Assembly (NCBI RefSeq): GCF_040115645.1
Contig: NC_089543.1
Location: 5,332,001 to 5,396,000, forward strand
Reading direction: 5' to 3'
Length of the DNA stretch: 64,000 nucleotides
From: Euwallacea fornicatus
Taxonomy: Eukaryota; Arthropoda; Insecta; Coleoptera; Curculionidae
Under the pieces are notes generated by a model that saw only the letters and a program-made list of their open reading frames with translations, had not been told where the DNA came from and searched no databases. A program made the position numbers and the translations under genes. This document shows, piece by piece, positions 50,044 through 61,211 of the stretch (the stretch's first letter is position 1; every line of letters starts with the position of its first letter).

Positions 50044-53000
50044 ATGCCGAACTACCACAAACTGGAGGCTAAAGTAATCCAAGAACTTAAGGATATTGCC
50101 AACAAAATAAGGATCCATTCTATCACATCAACACAAGCCGCTAAGTCCGGGTGAGTATTGCTGTATAGTGGTGGATAGGGAGCCGCACGTGGTCGCTTAA
50201 CCGGTGTTAAATCGGGTGATCCTGGAGGCCATCGCATAAATGTGAAAATTGTTACTAAATTTTTGACTCTACTATAGGGTTTCATTAGAGACTTCTAGTA
50301 GGGTATCTAGAATGAGAAAGGTTGCTATTGTTTCGGCTAATTTGTTACAGCATACTCAATTCCTAACGAGTGACTAGGCACTTTTTTACTTATTAGCGGT
50401 TTTATCGGGTTGTAAAATTAGGTATTTATATGAAAGGTACATAGTATTTTGCTAAAGAAATAGATGTAGATGATGGTTTGGTAAAATTAATAGTTGTCCA
50501 CTCTTATACATATTTATTTTTAGTGAGCGTTATGTAGATTCGGCTTAATTGCATATTTACTTACTATTTAAGCATAATTGCGGTGTTTGAGGTTATGAAC
50601 TGCCATACTGTTGACAATGATGACCTATGACATTGAAAAGTAGTTTCTCTCGCATCAATTTAGTCTATTGGTTGCAATGATTAGTACGTACAAGAATTAC
50701 GATGGTAATTCGAAATAATGCTCTTTCGTCGTTAATACGGAACTAGGCATCTATGTCTTAATAAATAATATTCGAAATAGTCCAAAAAACCAGAAAAATT
50801 TTGTAAGCAGGTGACGTTTAAATTTGTTCAAAAATTGTCAGGAGTCCACCATGAGAACACGTGAAAGAAAATGTTAATAAAAACTTGTTTATTTATGACT
50901 TTTCATCAGAAATACGGTCAAATACTAATTAATTTCTATTTGTTTTGTAGCTTTCTTTGTCATCCGACTTCTTTGGCTCGCTCTCTTAGTAGCTTTTTTA
51001 GAACTTTTTCGCTTCTAGTTCATGAAGGTGAACGAGTCGTTCATCTTTCAGCGAGACAAATAGTTGAGGCCTATCATAGAGTTATTTGAAAAAATTTCAA
51101 AAAATAAATTTAAACTTCATACTTATAAATTACTCAAAACTCCCCACTCACTTTTTCTTGCTGAAAAGTGAGAAGACGTTAATATTTCTCCTGCCTGGTG
51201 TGAAATCTACATCTATTTTAGGTAATATTCAGAGAATAAGATTGTGTAAAGTGCAATAATTTACAAAATTTAAACAATGGTCCATTATAGACAGAGGTGC
51301 GTCACGGACAAGTCTCCCCTAGAGAGTTTTCCGTGTGTCATTAATTTTGACTAATTTACTTAAATAACCATTGAAGCTATAATTTAAAATACATTATAAA
51401 TAAAATAAATTAATAATAAATTGTGGAAAATTTAATTTTGAAATAAATGTACCTACATATTATTGCTAGGATTGTCACCTTGTCAAATCCAACTGGGTGA
51501 CGTAGGCAGTTCTTCACTAACAATGTGATTTTTTCCTTCTTACGGCTCAACTCAACATCACATTTACTACGCATTTTCTTTGGTTCGCCATCATCCATAT
51601 ATTCACGTACCTATTCGATGCCTACGTAGGTCAAACTCTCAAGCCAAACTAACCCCTGGGCACCTGCAACGATTTCGGGAAATCCCTCGCATAGTCGGTG
51701 AAATACCGATTTAATTTCGCTGTACATTAATGTTCGGTTTCGGATTCTGCCCCTTCCTTCCATCTATCCGACATGATCTATGGCGCGTATCTTAGGGAAG
51801 GTCTTTGTGAGGTGTACATTCCCTACACAGAACTTATATAGACTTAATGAATTGCACAGCCTTATGCGGAGATAGCCAGAAGTCCAGTCAGCGTCGTAAC
51901 CGAATGTTCCAAATGTCCAATGTTGATTATTCCAGAAGTGTCGAGAACCTTCCGGACATGCGAATTGTACCGATTCAGTCCATCTGCGCTGCAATGTGTA
52001 CAGTTTTGGGGGAGTGTTCTTTTTGGTTCTTTCAGTTTTTGAGATGTTTAGCTCAAATTTGAAATAATGAACGCTTCAAATATACAGGGTGATATGTTGT
52101 TTTTACATCAAATTTTAAAATTATATTATATGTGAGAATATAGATATTTACTCAGACGTTGAGTTTTTAATAAAGTGAATTTACAAAATATTATTCATGT
52201 GATTTATTTATAGACCCTCTTTGATTCAGAAAGGTAAGTATACGGTACTTTGCCAGTTTTGCTTATCATCATGGCATCAGTCGTTTCGTTCAATTTCGTA
52301 CCCCTCTATAAAGCAACAGAATGAAACCCCACAACCGAAATCGTTCAAATATTCCTATACAATACCCAGAATAATAAAATCGTTACGCTATTGTAACTAG
52401 GGGGTAGGTAAAATTAACAACGCCCCTCATATGAGAGTATATACGTATTTATATTATACATTGCTGGGTATCACCTGGTCTAGGACGATGAAGGAGCGAC
52501 GAAGACCGTCTGAGATAGAAGATGAAATTTGGAACTAAATTTTTATACAGGGTATTAATTAGTAAGTATACAGATAAACATTAAGGAAATTGAAAATATC
52601 CGAGGGAATCGGGACGATTCGAGGAAAATCTAGAAAGACCGTGGAAATATGACAATTAGCAAGCGACAAGAGGATTTCGCAAAGTGATAGGGAGTGTCCA
52701 GTGTATCACGTATCGTAAATTTTCATTAAGATCATGTGGAAGGAATTGAATTTCGTCAATAAATGGCAGAACAAAACCTTATGTATTTTCAAACTACATT
52801 AAAAACATAATTCTAGAGCATTTTTGCCTTCGAAGGCATGTCGGTGTGAAAGTTCTTCTCACTCCTACTAAATCATTTAATAGCTCAAGTAACACGTCCA
52901 GCACTGTCACGGACTGTACTAATAGTGATATATTTTTCCAGACACCCGACGTCATGTTCATCAATTGCCGAAATTCTCTCAGTATTATTTTTCCACACCA

Positions 53001-55398
53001 TGCGTTATAAAGTCTCTGTTCCACGAGATCCCTCAAGCGACCGATTCGTTCTCTCTAAGGGCCACGCAGCCCCAGCTCTATATGCAGCATGGGCCGAGGC
53101 AGGTCTCTTCCCAGTAGCAGATCTACAGAATTTGAGGAAATTTAATTCTGACCTTGAAGGCCATCCGACCCCCAGGTTAAGTTTTGTTGATGTTGGAACT
53201 GGATCTCTAGGCCAAGGGCTTGCTATTGCCGGAGGCATGGCCTTTGTGGGTAAAAATTATGACAAGGCAAATTACAGGTGATTTTTTTAAATTACTGGAC
53301 ATGCTATTTGCAATTAAAAGAAAAATGATTTATTTAGGGTCTATTGCTTAATTGGCGATGGGGAGAGCGCAGAAGGCTCCATTTGGGAATCAATCCACTT
53401 TGCCAGCATTTACAAACTTGACAATATTTGCATCATTTTTGATGTAAATCGTTTGGGGCAGTCACAGGAGACTTCTATGGGGCATGATGTTGAAAATTAT
53501 AGGAGAAAACTTGAGGCTTTTGGGGTGCATGCCATTATCGTCGATGGGCATGACGTTGAGGAGTTGGTTAAAGCTTTCCATACTGCCGCAAATACCAAAG
53601 GCAAACCTACAGCCATTGTTGCTAAAACACTCAAAGGGAAAAACTTCCCTAAGGTGAGTCCATTGTGAGGTTTACACTTCTCACCTGTAGGCATCGGTTA
53701 GGTGGTCATGAAGTCCATTAGGAAAATCCATTAGGTATAGAGTAAATGTATGAATAATTTTAGATATGAATTTTTGAACAGTTAACAGTTTTTCATTTTA
53801 TTATTACCTTTATTAATTTTTCAGCACCCTGTTCGTGTGAAGTGTTTGAAAACCAAACCCTCATAATGCCTTAGCAAATGTAGTTCTTTATTCTTTATCC
53901 AACAAATGGAAAATGTATTTCTGTTTTTTGATTTTCAAGTATTCCATGCAAATGCTGAATATGCACATTTTTTTTATTATCTAAAAACAGTCAATGGGCT
54001 CACGCATCAGCAACCATTCGGTTGTTCCCAACCGTTATGTAAATTAGTTTGAAATAACTCTGTTTAGCGCTAATTCTAAATCTAGCTATATTCACTCCAA
54101 TTCCAGATCGAGAACTTGGACAACTGGCACGGAAAACCTTTGGGAGCGGAATCAGACCGAGTTATAGAGCATTTAAACACTTTAATAAAAAATTCCGGGC
54201 CACTGCAAGTCCACCCTCAAAAACCACTCAAAGACGATGTTGTTCCCGTTGATATCACCAATATAAAACTCACCTCTCCTCCCGACTATAAAATTGGAGA
54301 TAACGTTGCTACAAGAGTTGCATATGGTAAAGAAAGACCGTAATACCTTCTCAAACTTAATTTTGTCCAATTCAGGTACTGCACTGGTGAAGATAGCCCA
54401 AAACAACCCAAGAGTAATTGCTCTAGACGGTGATATGAAAAACTCTACATTTTCTGAAAGTCTGTTGAAATTCGATGCGGCCAGGTATGTCGAATGCTTC
54501 ATCGCTGAGCAAAGCTTGGTTGGTACTGCCATAGGCGCAGCCTGCAGAGATCGAACTGTTCCGTTTGTTTCAACTTTTGCTTGCTTCTTAACAAGAGCTT
54601 TTGATCAGGTGACATTAACATCCTGCAGGCGTTTGGAGTTTTAAGTTTGACATGAGCCCACATAATTTGCAGATAAGGATGGGAGCTATTTCTCAAACGA
54701 ATGTAAACTTTGTTGGTTCTCATTGCGGTGTAAGTATTGGCGAGGATGGGCCTAGTCAAATGGCTCTGGAAGATTTAGCGATGTTCCGTGCTGTTAACGG
54801 AAGTACCATCTTCTATCCTGCAGACGCGGTTGCTACCGAAAGAGCTATCGAACTTGCTGCCAACACTAAGGGCATAACATTTACTAGAGTTAACAGACCC
54901 ACAACATCTGTCATCTATGCTAACGACTTTGTTTTTGCTGTAAGTCATATGTTGACCTATAAATCGTAGCTATGCTCAATCAATATCTCATAGGTCGGCA
55001 AAGCCAATGTAATCCTCTCATCCCCGAAGGATCAAGTTGTTTTAATCGGAGGTGGGATCACCCTTCAGGAGTCCATTGCAGCTGCTAAACAGCTCGAAAA
55101 AGCTGGCATTCACGCTAGAGTGATTGATCCGTTTACGGTGAAACCCCTGGATAAAGAAACAATCATCAACAACATTAAGGAAGTAGGAGGAAGGGCAATT
55201 GTTACAGAAGATCATTACTACGAGGGTGGTCTGGGTGATGCCGTTTTTGCTGCTACAGCTTTAGAAAGAAACATTATTGTCAAACATTTGGCTATAGGAG
55301 AACTGCCACGATCGGGTCAGCCAAACGTGCTCCTTGATCACTATGGAATTTCAGCCAAACATATTGTATTGGCTGCCGAGGAGATATTGAAACTTTAA
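50044..55398 (+). CDS. Transketolase, complete, seven coding exons
   Basis: Transketolase is a cytosolic thiamine-diphosphate enzyme that transfers two-carbon units between sugar phosphates in the non-oxidative pentose phosphate pathway. Exons are 50044-50150, 52942-53277, 53338-53653, 54107-54326, 54376-54608, 54673-54939 and 54994-55398. All junctions are GT-AG and in phase, giving 627 residues, the usual animal length. Motifs: KSGH (His37), SKGHAAP, the thiamine-diphosphate signature GDGESAEG at 154-161 with DVNR (Asn185), catalytic Glu in FIAEQSLVG (about 371), the pyrimidine-domain end GSHCGVSIGEDGPSQMALED (419 onward), the phosphate-binding R..RP in FTRVNRP, and C-terminal TEDHYYEGGLGDAV and HLAIGELPRSGQP. 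No catalytic residue is missing. The start MPNYHKLEAKVIQELKDIAN fits the family. Intron 1 is 2.8 kb; the intron 54327-54375 is only 49 nt. The gene stands alone and is divergent from plexin A. Confidence 0.97.
50151..52941. other. Transketolase intron 1
   Basis: The intron begins GTGAGT and ends TTTTTCCAG. It holds no recognised gene. Two solitary ATACAGGGT termini in the same orientation (about 52083 and 52553) suggest small transposon fragments. Open frames at 51764-51994 (minus) and 51847-52062 (plus) overlap and have no recognised product. Confidence 0.6.
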
Positions 55399-55735
55399 AG
55401 TCATTGCACCCCTTTTATAGGTTCTTTTTACTGATATAATGAATGTTATTTTTAAATTTATCCACATCATTCCGTATTTTTCACACTACTTCTTTTGTTT
55501 ATTATTTTTTATAATTCGGAAATATTATAACCACATAACCGCACTACTGGCAGTTTGATTATGAACTGTATTATCGCACTGCTCTGGTTATTTTTCTGTG
55601 TTATCTTGGCTGCGTTTGTATACAACGTATAAAATTTCATTTGCAAATTTGAGAAAATGGCGTTCAGAAACCTTAACAATTTTTTGCTCATCAACTTAAA
55701 TTTTGATAATCTTAAAAATAAATAATAAATATTCC
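55399..55735 (+). terminator. Transketolase 3'UTR with polyadenylation signals
   Basis: Two overlapping AATAAA hexamers occur at 55717-55722 and 55724-55729, about 320 nt after the stop codon. They are the first canonical signals downstream, so cleavage is expected shortly after 55735. Confidence 0.6.
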
Positions 55736-57644
55736 AAATTTGTGATTATTTTTGAGTATTTATTATTATTGTGCAACCTCTGTAGAAAAAGCATCGTACC
55801 ATTGATGTTTCATAAAGCCAACTGGTCGTTACGGTCCTGTTTTGTAAATTTGGATTTGCGTATAGATGTGTTGTCTTATGAAACATGCATTAATAAATCT
55901 TATGTCTCATGTAAATCAAAGTGTGTTTTATTGTCTAACAAGAAATGTTTGGAAATTTACCCACAAACGGTCCTCACTACGCTATGCATCAACAGGCATG
56001 CTGATACATAAAAAGAGGGAACTAATGTGAGTGGTTTTACCATATTTTTTTTTATCGTTTTTTGTCAGTTTTCGTCATTTTGATATAAGCAATATGAATG
56101 GTCGTTACGACTTCATGTAGCTATAATCTACAACGGATTTAATTTTTCTCACAAATGAGCAAAGCACGCGTTCCTACTTGATAAACTCTTATAATAAAAA
56201 TGTGATATAAATTTCAAATTAACCTCGTAACATGCCGCATAATTCGTTTGAAATTGATCAATTATTTGTTTCACTTCATTTTCGATTTTTGTAAAAGTTA
56301 TTAGTTCAAAATTCAGTTAGCTTGCCCTCTAAGTGTCTATGGCGTAGGTATCGCTGTTTACTTTCATTTTAAAACCGATAAATAGATATACCAAAACCAA
56401 TTAACACAGAAAATATTACTTCTATTAATCCTGTAAATTTTCCATTCTTACGTGTATGTAAGAGTCATCTGCAATTAATAAACTGAAAAAAATATATTTT
56501 TCTAAGGTAATAAATATATATATTTTATTATATATATATGCAATAAAATACATACGTATTATGTGGGTTTAGATTCATTTGGTTATACGCATGTTCTACT
56601 TTTTTCTAGAGCATGCGCTTATTTGCAAAAGTGGACCATTGCCAGTGATGCATGGGTATTCCCGGGGCATTCAGTAATACCCCAATGAAGTAATAAGGTT
56701 TAAAAATGTCGAATTGTGAATGAGGTGCCATAAACGGATGTATTTATTAGGGTTCATGAAATTTCTATCAGCTGAATCGAGAAACTCGGTACCAGGAATT
56801 TTGATGATGTCTACAGTAAAACCTTGTAAAACATGCAGGTTAGCAGAGATTGTACTGATGACCGTCTTAAATTGTGAAATACGTTTCGTCCAAAGATATG
56901 ATGGCATGACTTGCAAATAAGTTAATCGGCAATTTTTTAAGGGGTAAATTGAATTGTTTATCTGGAATTTTTCAGGGAAAAAAACTAGACTCGGATTTTC
57001 CCCTTAATCTGTCCTTTGCTTTCATATTTTTATTGAAAGAGGTGTTCAATGATTTGCACGTAAAAGAAGAAATTTTTCATTACATTGAAAATATTTATTT
57101 TGAATAAATAAAAATATTCTGATCACAGGGAACTTACAAGCATTGAAATCATCTATAACAATAGCTTAAATGTAACATTATATAATGTTTAAAAAATAAA
57201 GGATACAATTTTTGCTAAATACCGTGCATAGAATGCTGTGCCGTAGGTAAGGAACGGATTTATTCTAACACACTATGCTGAATATTCATATTGTAATAAA
57301 TAAATAAATTAATTGAACTGATAATAACTAAGCAGTCAAAAGTAGTTTGAGTCACCTTAGCAGTAGAGGTCACATTATACTGCCCTCACATGTAGTATAT
57401 TATGGTCCAGTGCTTACACACAATAAAATCACGGGTCTCTATTCAAAAACAAATTTATTAAGAGGTTGTAGATGTATGTATGTTTTGTCGCTTATAACCT
57501 TTGTTGTTATGGTACCTATAAAAGCAAAAAAAAAATCGAAATTTATTTTTTAAATATTCTGGGAATTTATTAGCTATTTGTTGGAGCGGGGAATTATTTA
57601 GTAATAAAGATTTTCCTCCAATCTAATGTAATTTTATTGTCCAG
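55736..57644. other. Intergenic, no gene recognised
   Basis: AT-rich DNA with an interrupted (TA)n tract at about 56513-56538 and an 11-pair hairpin at 56588-56617 (CGCATGTTCTA / TAGAGCATGCG, one G-T pair, 8-base loop). The 102-codon frame at 55703-56011 overlaps the transketolase polyadenylation signals and has no recognised domain. Confidence 0.5.
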
Positions 57645-57717
57645 TTAATATTTAAAATGAATTATTACGAACGGCTCGATGTCATAACGCTTTGCGAACA
57701 CTTTGGATTCGACACCA
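57645..57717 (-). CDS. Candidate terminal coding exon of an unrecognised minus-strand gene
   Basis: A pyrimidine-rich acceptor (CTCACCTTCTTTCTGGTCGACAG) ends at 57718. Starting with one base that completes a codon, the frame reads GVESKVFAKRYDIEPFVIIH and stops at TAA. An AATAAA lies only 7 bases beyond. The phase fits the candidate exon at 58447-58494. Against it, the same block can be read on the plus strand as ATG plus 26 codons (57657-57735, MNYYERLDVITLCEHFGF...) between an acceptor (TTTTATTGTCCAG) and a donor (AG|GTGAGC). Only one reading can be right, and neither product is recognised. Confidence 0.25.
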
Positions 57718-57735
57718 CTGTCGACCAGAAAGAAG

Positions 57736-58446
57736 GTGAGCAAACAAACAGCTCGAGAATTTTGGGAATTATACCATAATCCACATATCATTTAAAGCAC
57801 CTACATAGCAGAAAAAAGTTGTAATTGCCACACTGATTATTATCAATGTTACATAACTTCTTGCATAACTAGAGCAGGACCCCATGTAAGATGTGCCTAC
57901 GTGCTTTCTTAGATTTATCACAATATCTTAACCACTGGGTGGCAGGTAACTGTTAGATATTTAATATAAAATACTGAATACAACTCCAAAACGTTTTTTG
58001 AACATTGTTACGTGGGTATAACAATACAAATCAGTCATCTAGGTAATAGTTAAATTCCTGCAGAATTCATGTTCTTAAAACGCTGCCTTGAAACATGACA
58101 TTTTGTGTAATACACAAACTTTGAAGTTGCCGAAGAAATGCCTTAGTAGTAAATTGAGTTAGAGGAATTGGTCTAGTCGGTTTAATAAGTTACGGATATC
58201 AGTACCTGATGAAGGAATCAAACACTCATCATGCACGATTAACTGAGCAAATTGCAGACTGCACGTGTTTCCAAGCAATTATAACGAATTTTACACAAAT
58301 GCTAATTTTATGACTTATTATTATTGTAATAGATGCAGTGACGTTGCTTTAACAGTAATACATAATATATAAGTGTATTAAAAATAAAAAAATTGCCTAC
58401 TTAATTTAGTGGAGACTCAAATTCCAGGGAATTCCAAGCTGATTAC
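57736..58446. other. No recognisable feature
   Basis: AT-rich DNA. If the flanking minus-strand exons are real, this is an intron. Confidence 0.4.
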
Positions 58447-58494
58447 CTTCGTCCCTTATCCTGGACGCACATTTCCATGTTCCGACTCCATCGT
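58447..58494 (-). CDS. Candidate 48-nt exon of an unrecognised minus-strand gene
   Basis: The acceptor is strong (TTTTTTTGTTTCCCTAACAG), and the donor GAAG|GTAATC is moderate. In the phase required by the candidate exon at 62517-62627 it encodes RWSRNMEMCVQDKGR and keeps the frame open. Read in another phase it gives DDGVGTWKCASRIRDEG, which looks like the F-strand D-x-G-x-W-x-C motif of an immunoglobulin domain and can continue through the donor to a stop (NQLGIPWNLSLH). The two readings conflict, and I cannot decide between them. Confidence 0.3.
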
Positions 58495-60118
58495 CTGTTA
58501 GGGAAACAAAAAAATTATTAACGAACGTAAAGAATGGTTATCAAGGTTCTTAAGCCATTCTTCATACTAAAGGATACTTCAACAATACGTCTATTTGAAA
58601 TGGAAATTTTCGTGCCGATCTGTCCTCATAAACATTCCACATTTTTTGTGTGTTGATAAAGAAGATAAATAGGTCGATTTGAACAATTCGTAATAAGTCA
58701 ATATAGGCGATGTGGATAATGTGAAATATTAGCAGGCACCATCTAATTATTGAGCTTACAATACACAATGCTGTTCAGCCGCGTGGAATTTGTTGAATCG
58801 GTATTTCAATTGATGTGGATATTAATTTAAATAAGATCTCGAATACGCTAATTTTAGATGTGAATATGATATTTTTCGATGTGAAACCATCGCATCTCAC
58901 AATAGAAGTCCGAGAACAATCATTTAGTAAAAGCGAAATTTTTTAATCTTTCGGATACTCGAAAGTGCAACTTTTCCCAGTTTGACCGGCTCTGCATTTT
59001 AGGTTTGCCAAATTCCTAGATATGGACCACCCTATACGTGGGCCATCATGCTACGTATGTAATTACATTACATTACATACGTGTATACATACAAAAATAA
59101 TTTTTACAACTCTATATATCGAAAACGGTCTAAGCATGTAGTATAAATACGATTTTCGTTTAAAATTTCGAGCAGAGTTCAATTATTGAATAAAATAGAA
59201 GATGTTCCGATAGAAAATTATTAACTTTGATTTGGCACGATGGACCGATGCGGTGTGCAAACATTTTTTAGGAAAATATTTTTAACGAACCTCAACAGCT
59301 TCGTGTTAATAATTTTTTATTGTTCTCGCATTTTCTGATTTTTTATCGTTTTTCCTCCTTTATCCACTGCCTACATATTTAAAAGCGACCTTGCGTTATT
59401 AACAGTAATACCTTTAAAACATGCTAGATGTTAACGTTAATTTTCTTCAAAACAAAACGGGGTTAGTTTTACAATACATTACTAATAACAATCAATAAGC
59501 ACACTTTGCAGGGAGCAGTGGTACAGGTAGACGTACAATGGGCCAAATATATTTTATCCACCACATCGCGCATTTTACACATATTTTCAAATTCCAAAAA
59601 AGCAACCAAATTTACAAGTTCCATGCACATTTTCAAATAAAATTAAACACATGCACTGGGCAAGGGACAATGGAATTAAAAAACACTTCTGCAATGAATA
59701 TCGCAATGTATTCGGTTATGACATGTAAAAAATACAATATCATATCATCTTGAATAAACGCGGATACAGCATTTAGTAGTACGCATAATAATAATAATAA
59801 TTTTAATATTTTTATTAAATATCACAACTTTGACAGTTTAATCCTTTATCATTTAGAAAATTCATCTAAATTTGAGATTCAGATTCCCGTAAACAGGAGA
59901 TAAGAACATCGAAGACATGTTTAATTTCTATATCCATTTGTTCGTCTTTCAATTTCAACGCCTTTAACAATTTTAGCTTATTGTTCCGGCGGTCAATTTC
60001 AAAAGCGACAAACCGCTAGTAAATTCATTTGAATACCAATAAATAATTGCTACTTAACTAATATTACAGTCTTGCTTAACTATGGAACTACTTAATAGAA
60101 ATTGCCAGTAAGCCACTG
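58495..60118. other. No gene recognised; palindrome, microsatellite, possible element end
   Basis: A hairpin with 11-base perfect arms (ACGTATGTAAT / ATTACATACGT, 8-base loop) lies at 59053-59082, just after a GATATGGACCACCCTATACG string of MITE-terminus type. A (TAA)n run lies at about 59786-59801. Confidence 0.5.
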
Positions 60119-60120
60119 TA

Positions 60121-61209
60121 TAAGGTGTCCCACACTCAATAGAATGTTAAATGTTTTCGGAGAACTGTTGAACAGTGATTGAACATACAGTTTCTCCCAA
60201 GACGAATGTAACAAGGGGAAAAATGGACCAAACCTTTTTGGGAGTTGAGTCCTGTTTGTTGTAAAACTATGGCGTCGAAAACTGAGCTGATTCCATGTTA
60301 CGCAGGGTGTTTTATAAACAAATTTGTAGAAATCATTACCAGTGAATTGTCTTTATTTTTCAAGGTACGAAAAAATTCGACTGAAAAAAATGATTTAGAA
60401 TGCAATCTTATATCTCCGTACCAAATTTCAAGAACATAGAGATATTTTTCGAAAAAAAAAATACTTTGGAGAAAATTGGATTGTTCGAAATGGACCAATC
60501 AATTGGCCGCCGAAATCCCCAGACCTATTAATACTAGACTTTTTTTTTATGGGGTCGACTCAGTTTATGCTGAGCCATGACTTAACGATGCGGCGATATT
60601 GTAGCAAAGTGTTACGAATGCCGTGAACTCTCACGTTGGAACATGTTCAAAGCAGTCTTAAAGAATTCAGACGAAGGGTCTAAAGACGCGGGTGGTGGTT
60701 ACATCGACTCAACAATTATTACAAAACGGCAAACCTATTGCTAATTAGATTGTTTATAAACTCGAAATTTATTATTTGTAGCGATGTTTAAGCAGTTTTT
60801 GTTGTGTGATTCAAAATAAAAATTATTTTTTGGAAAAATCCTTTTATATACTTGAAATTTGGCGCGGAGATATACGATTACGCTCTAAGCAATTTTTTTA
60901 GTCGGATTTTTTGTATATTGAAAAATAAAGACATTTTATTGGTGATGATTTTTACAAATTTATTTATAAAACATCTTCTACAACGCGAAATCAACTTATT
61001 TTTCGTACGCCATAGTTTTACAACAAGCAAGACTCAACCCCCAAAATCGTTTGGTCCATTTGACCTCTTGTTACGTCCATCCTGGGGCACAATCCATATA
61101 CCACATCAACTCCACCTATATTACCGCATTTTTGGGTGGTTTGGGACGTTTACTCTCCTACCAATTTTTGAGACCACTCTCTAATTGGGTCGCCGTGCGG
61201 GACACCTTG
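60121..61209 (+). mobile_element. Long-inverted-arm mariner-derived element with transposase core
   Basis: The left end reads TAAGGTGTCCCACAC and the right end reads, reverse complemented, CAAGGTGTCCCGCAC, with TA at both flanks. The arms extend about 345-390 bp (60121-60465 and about 60822-61209). Shared words include ATGGACCAAAC, TTGAGTC(C/T)TG(T/C)TTGTTGTA, AAACTATGGCGT, TTTTATAAA(C/T)AAATTTGTA and CCAAATTTCAAG. Between the arms is a broken C-terminal transposase fragment in plus orientation. The element lacks most of a transposase and cannot move by itself. Confidence 0.9.
60465..60735 (+). pseudogene. C-terminal mariner-type transposase remnant
   Basis: The plus strand reads FGENWIVRNGPINWPPKSPD, then LLILDFFFMGS, the third catalytic region of a mariner-type transposase with its aspartate still present. 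It degrades with stops through LEHVQSSLKEFRRRV to RWWLHRLNNYYKTAN-like sequence. The N-terminal two thirds are absent, and the inverted arm joins directly before the FGENW block, as at 43626-43880. Confidence 0.8.
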
Positions 61210-61211
61210 TA

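Noticed and set aside
53005..53238. Minus-strand open frame within transketolase exon 2 (likewise 53497-53694, 54182-54532 and 54499-54759)
   Set aside because: Antisense shadows of the real transketolase exons.
58432..58500. Second plus-strand exon joining MNYYERLDV... to GNSKLITFVPYPGRTFP
   Set aside because: The phase fits, but the acceptor (GACTCAAATTCCAG) has no pyrimidine tract, the frame ends after 24 codons, and the minus strand has much better splice signals.
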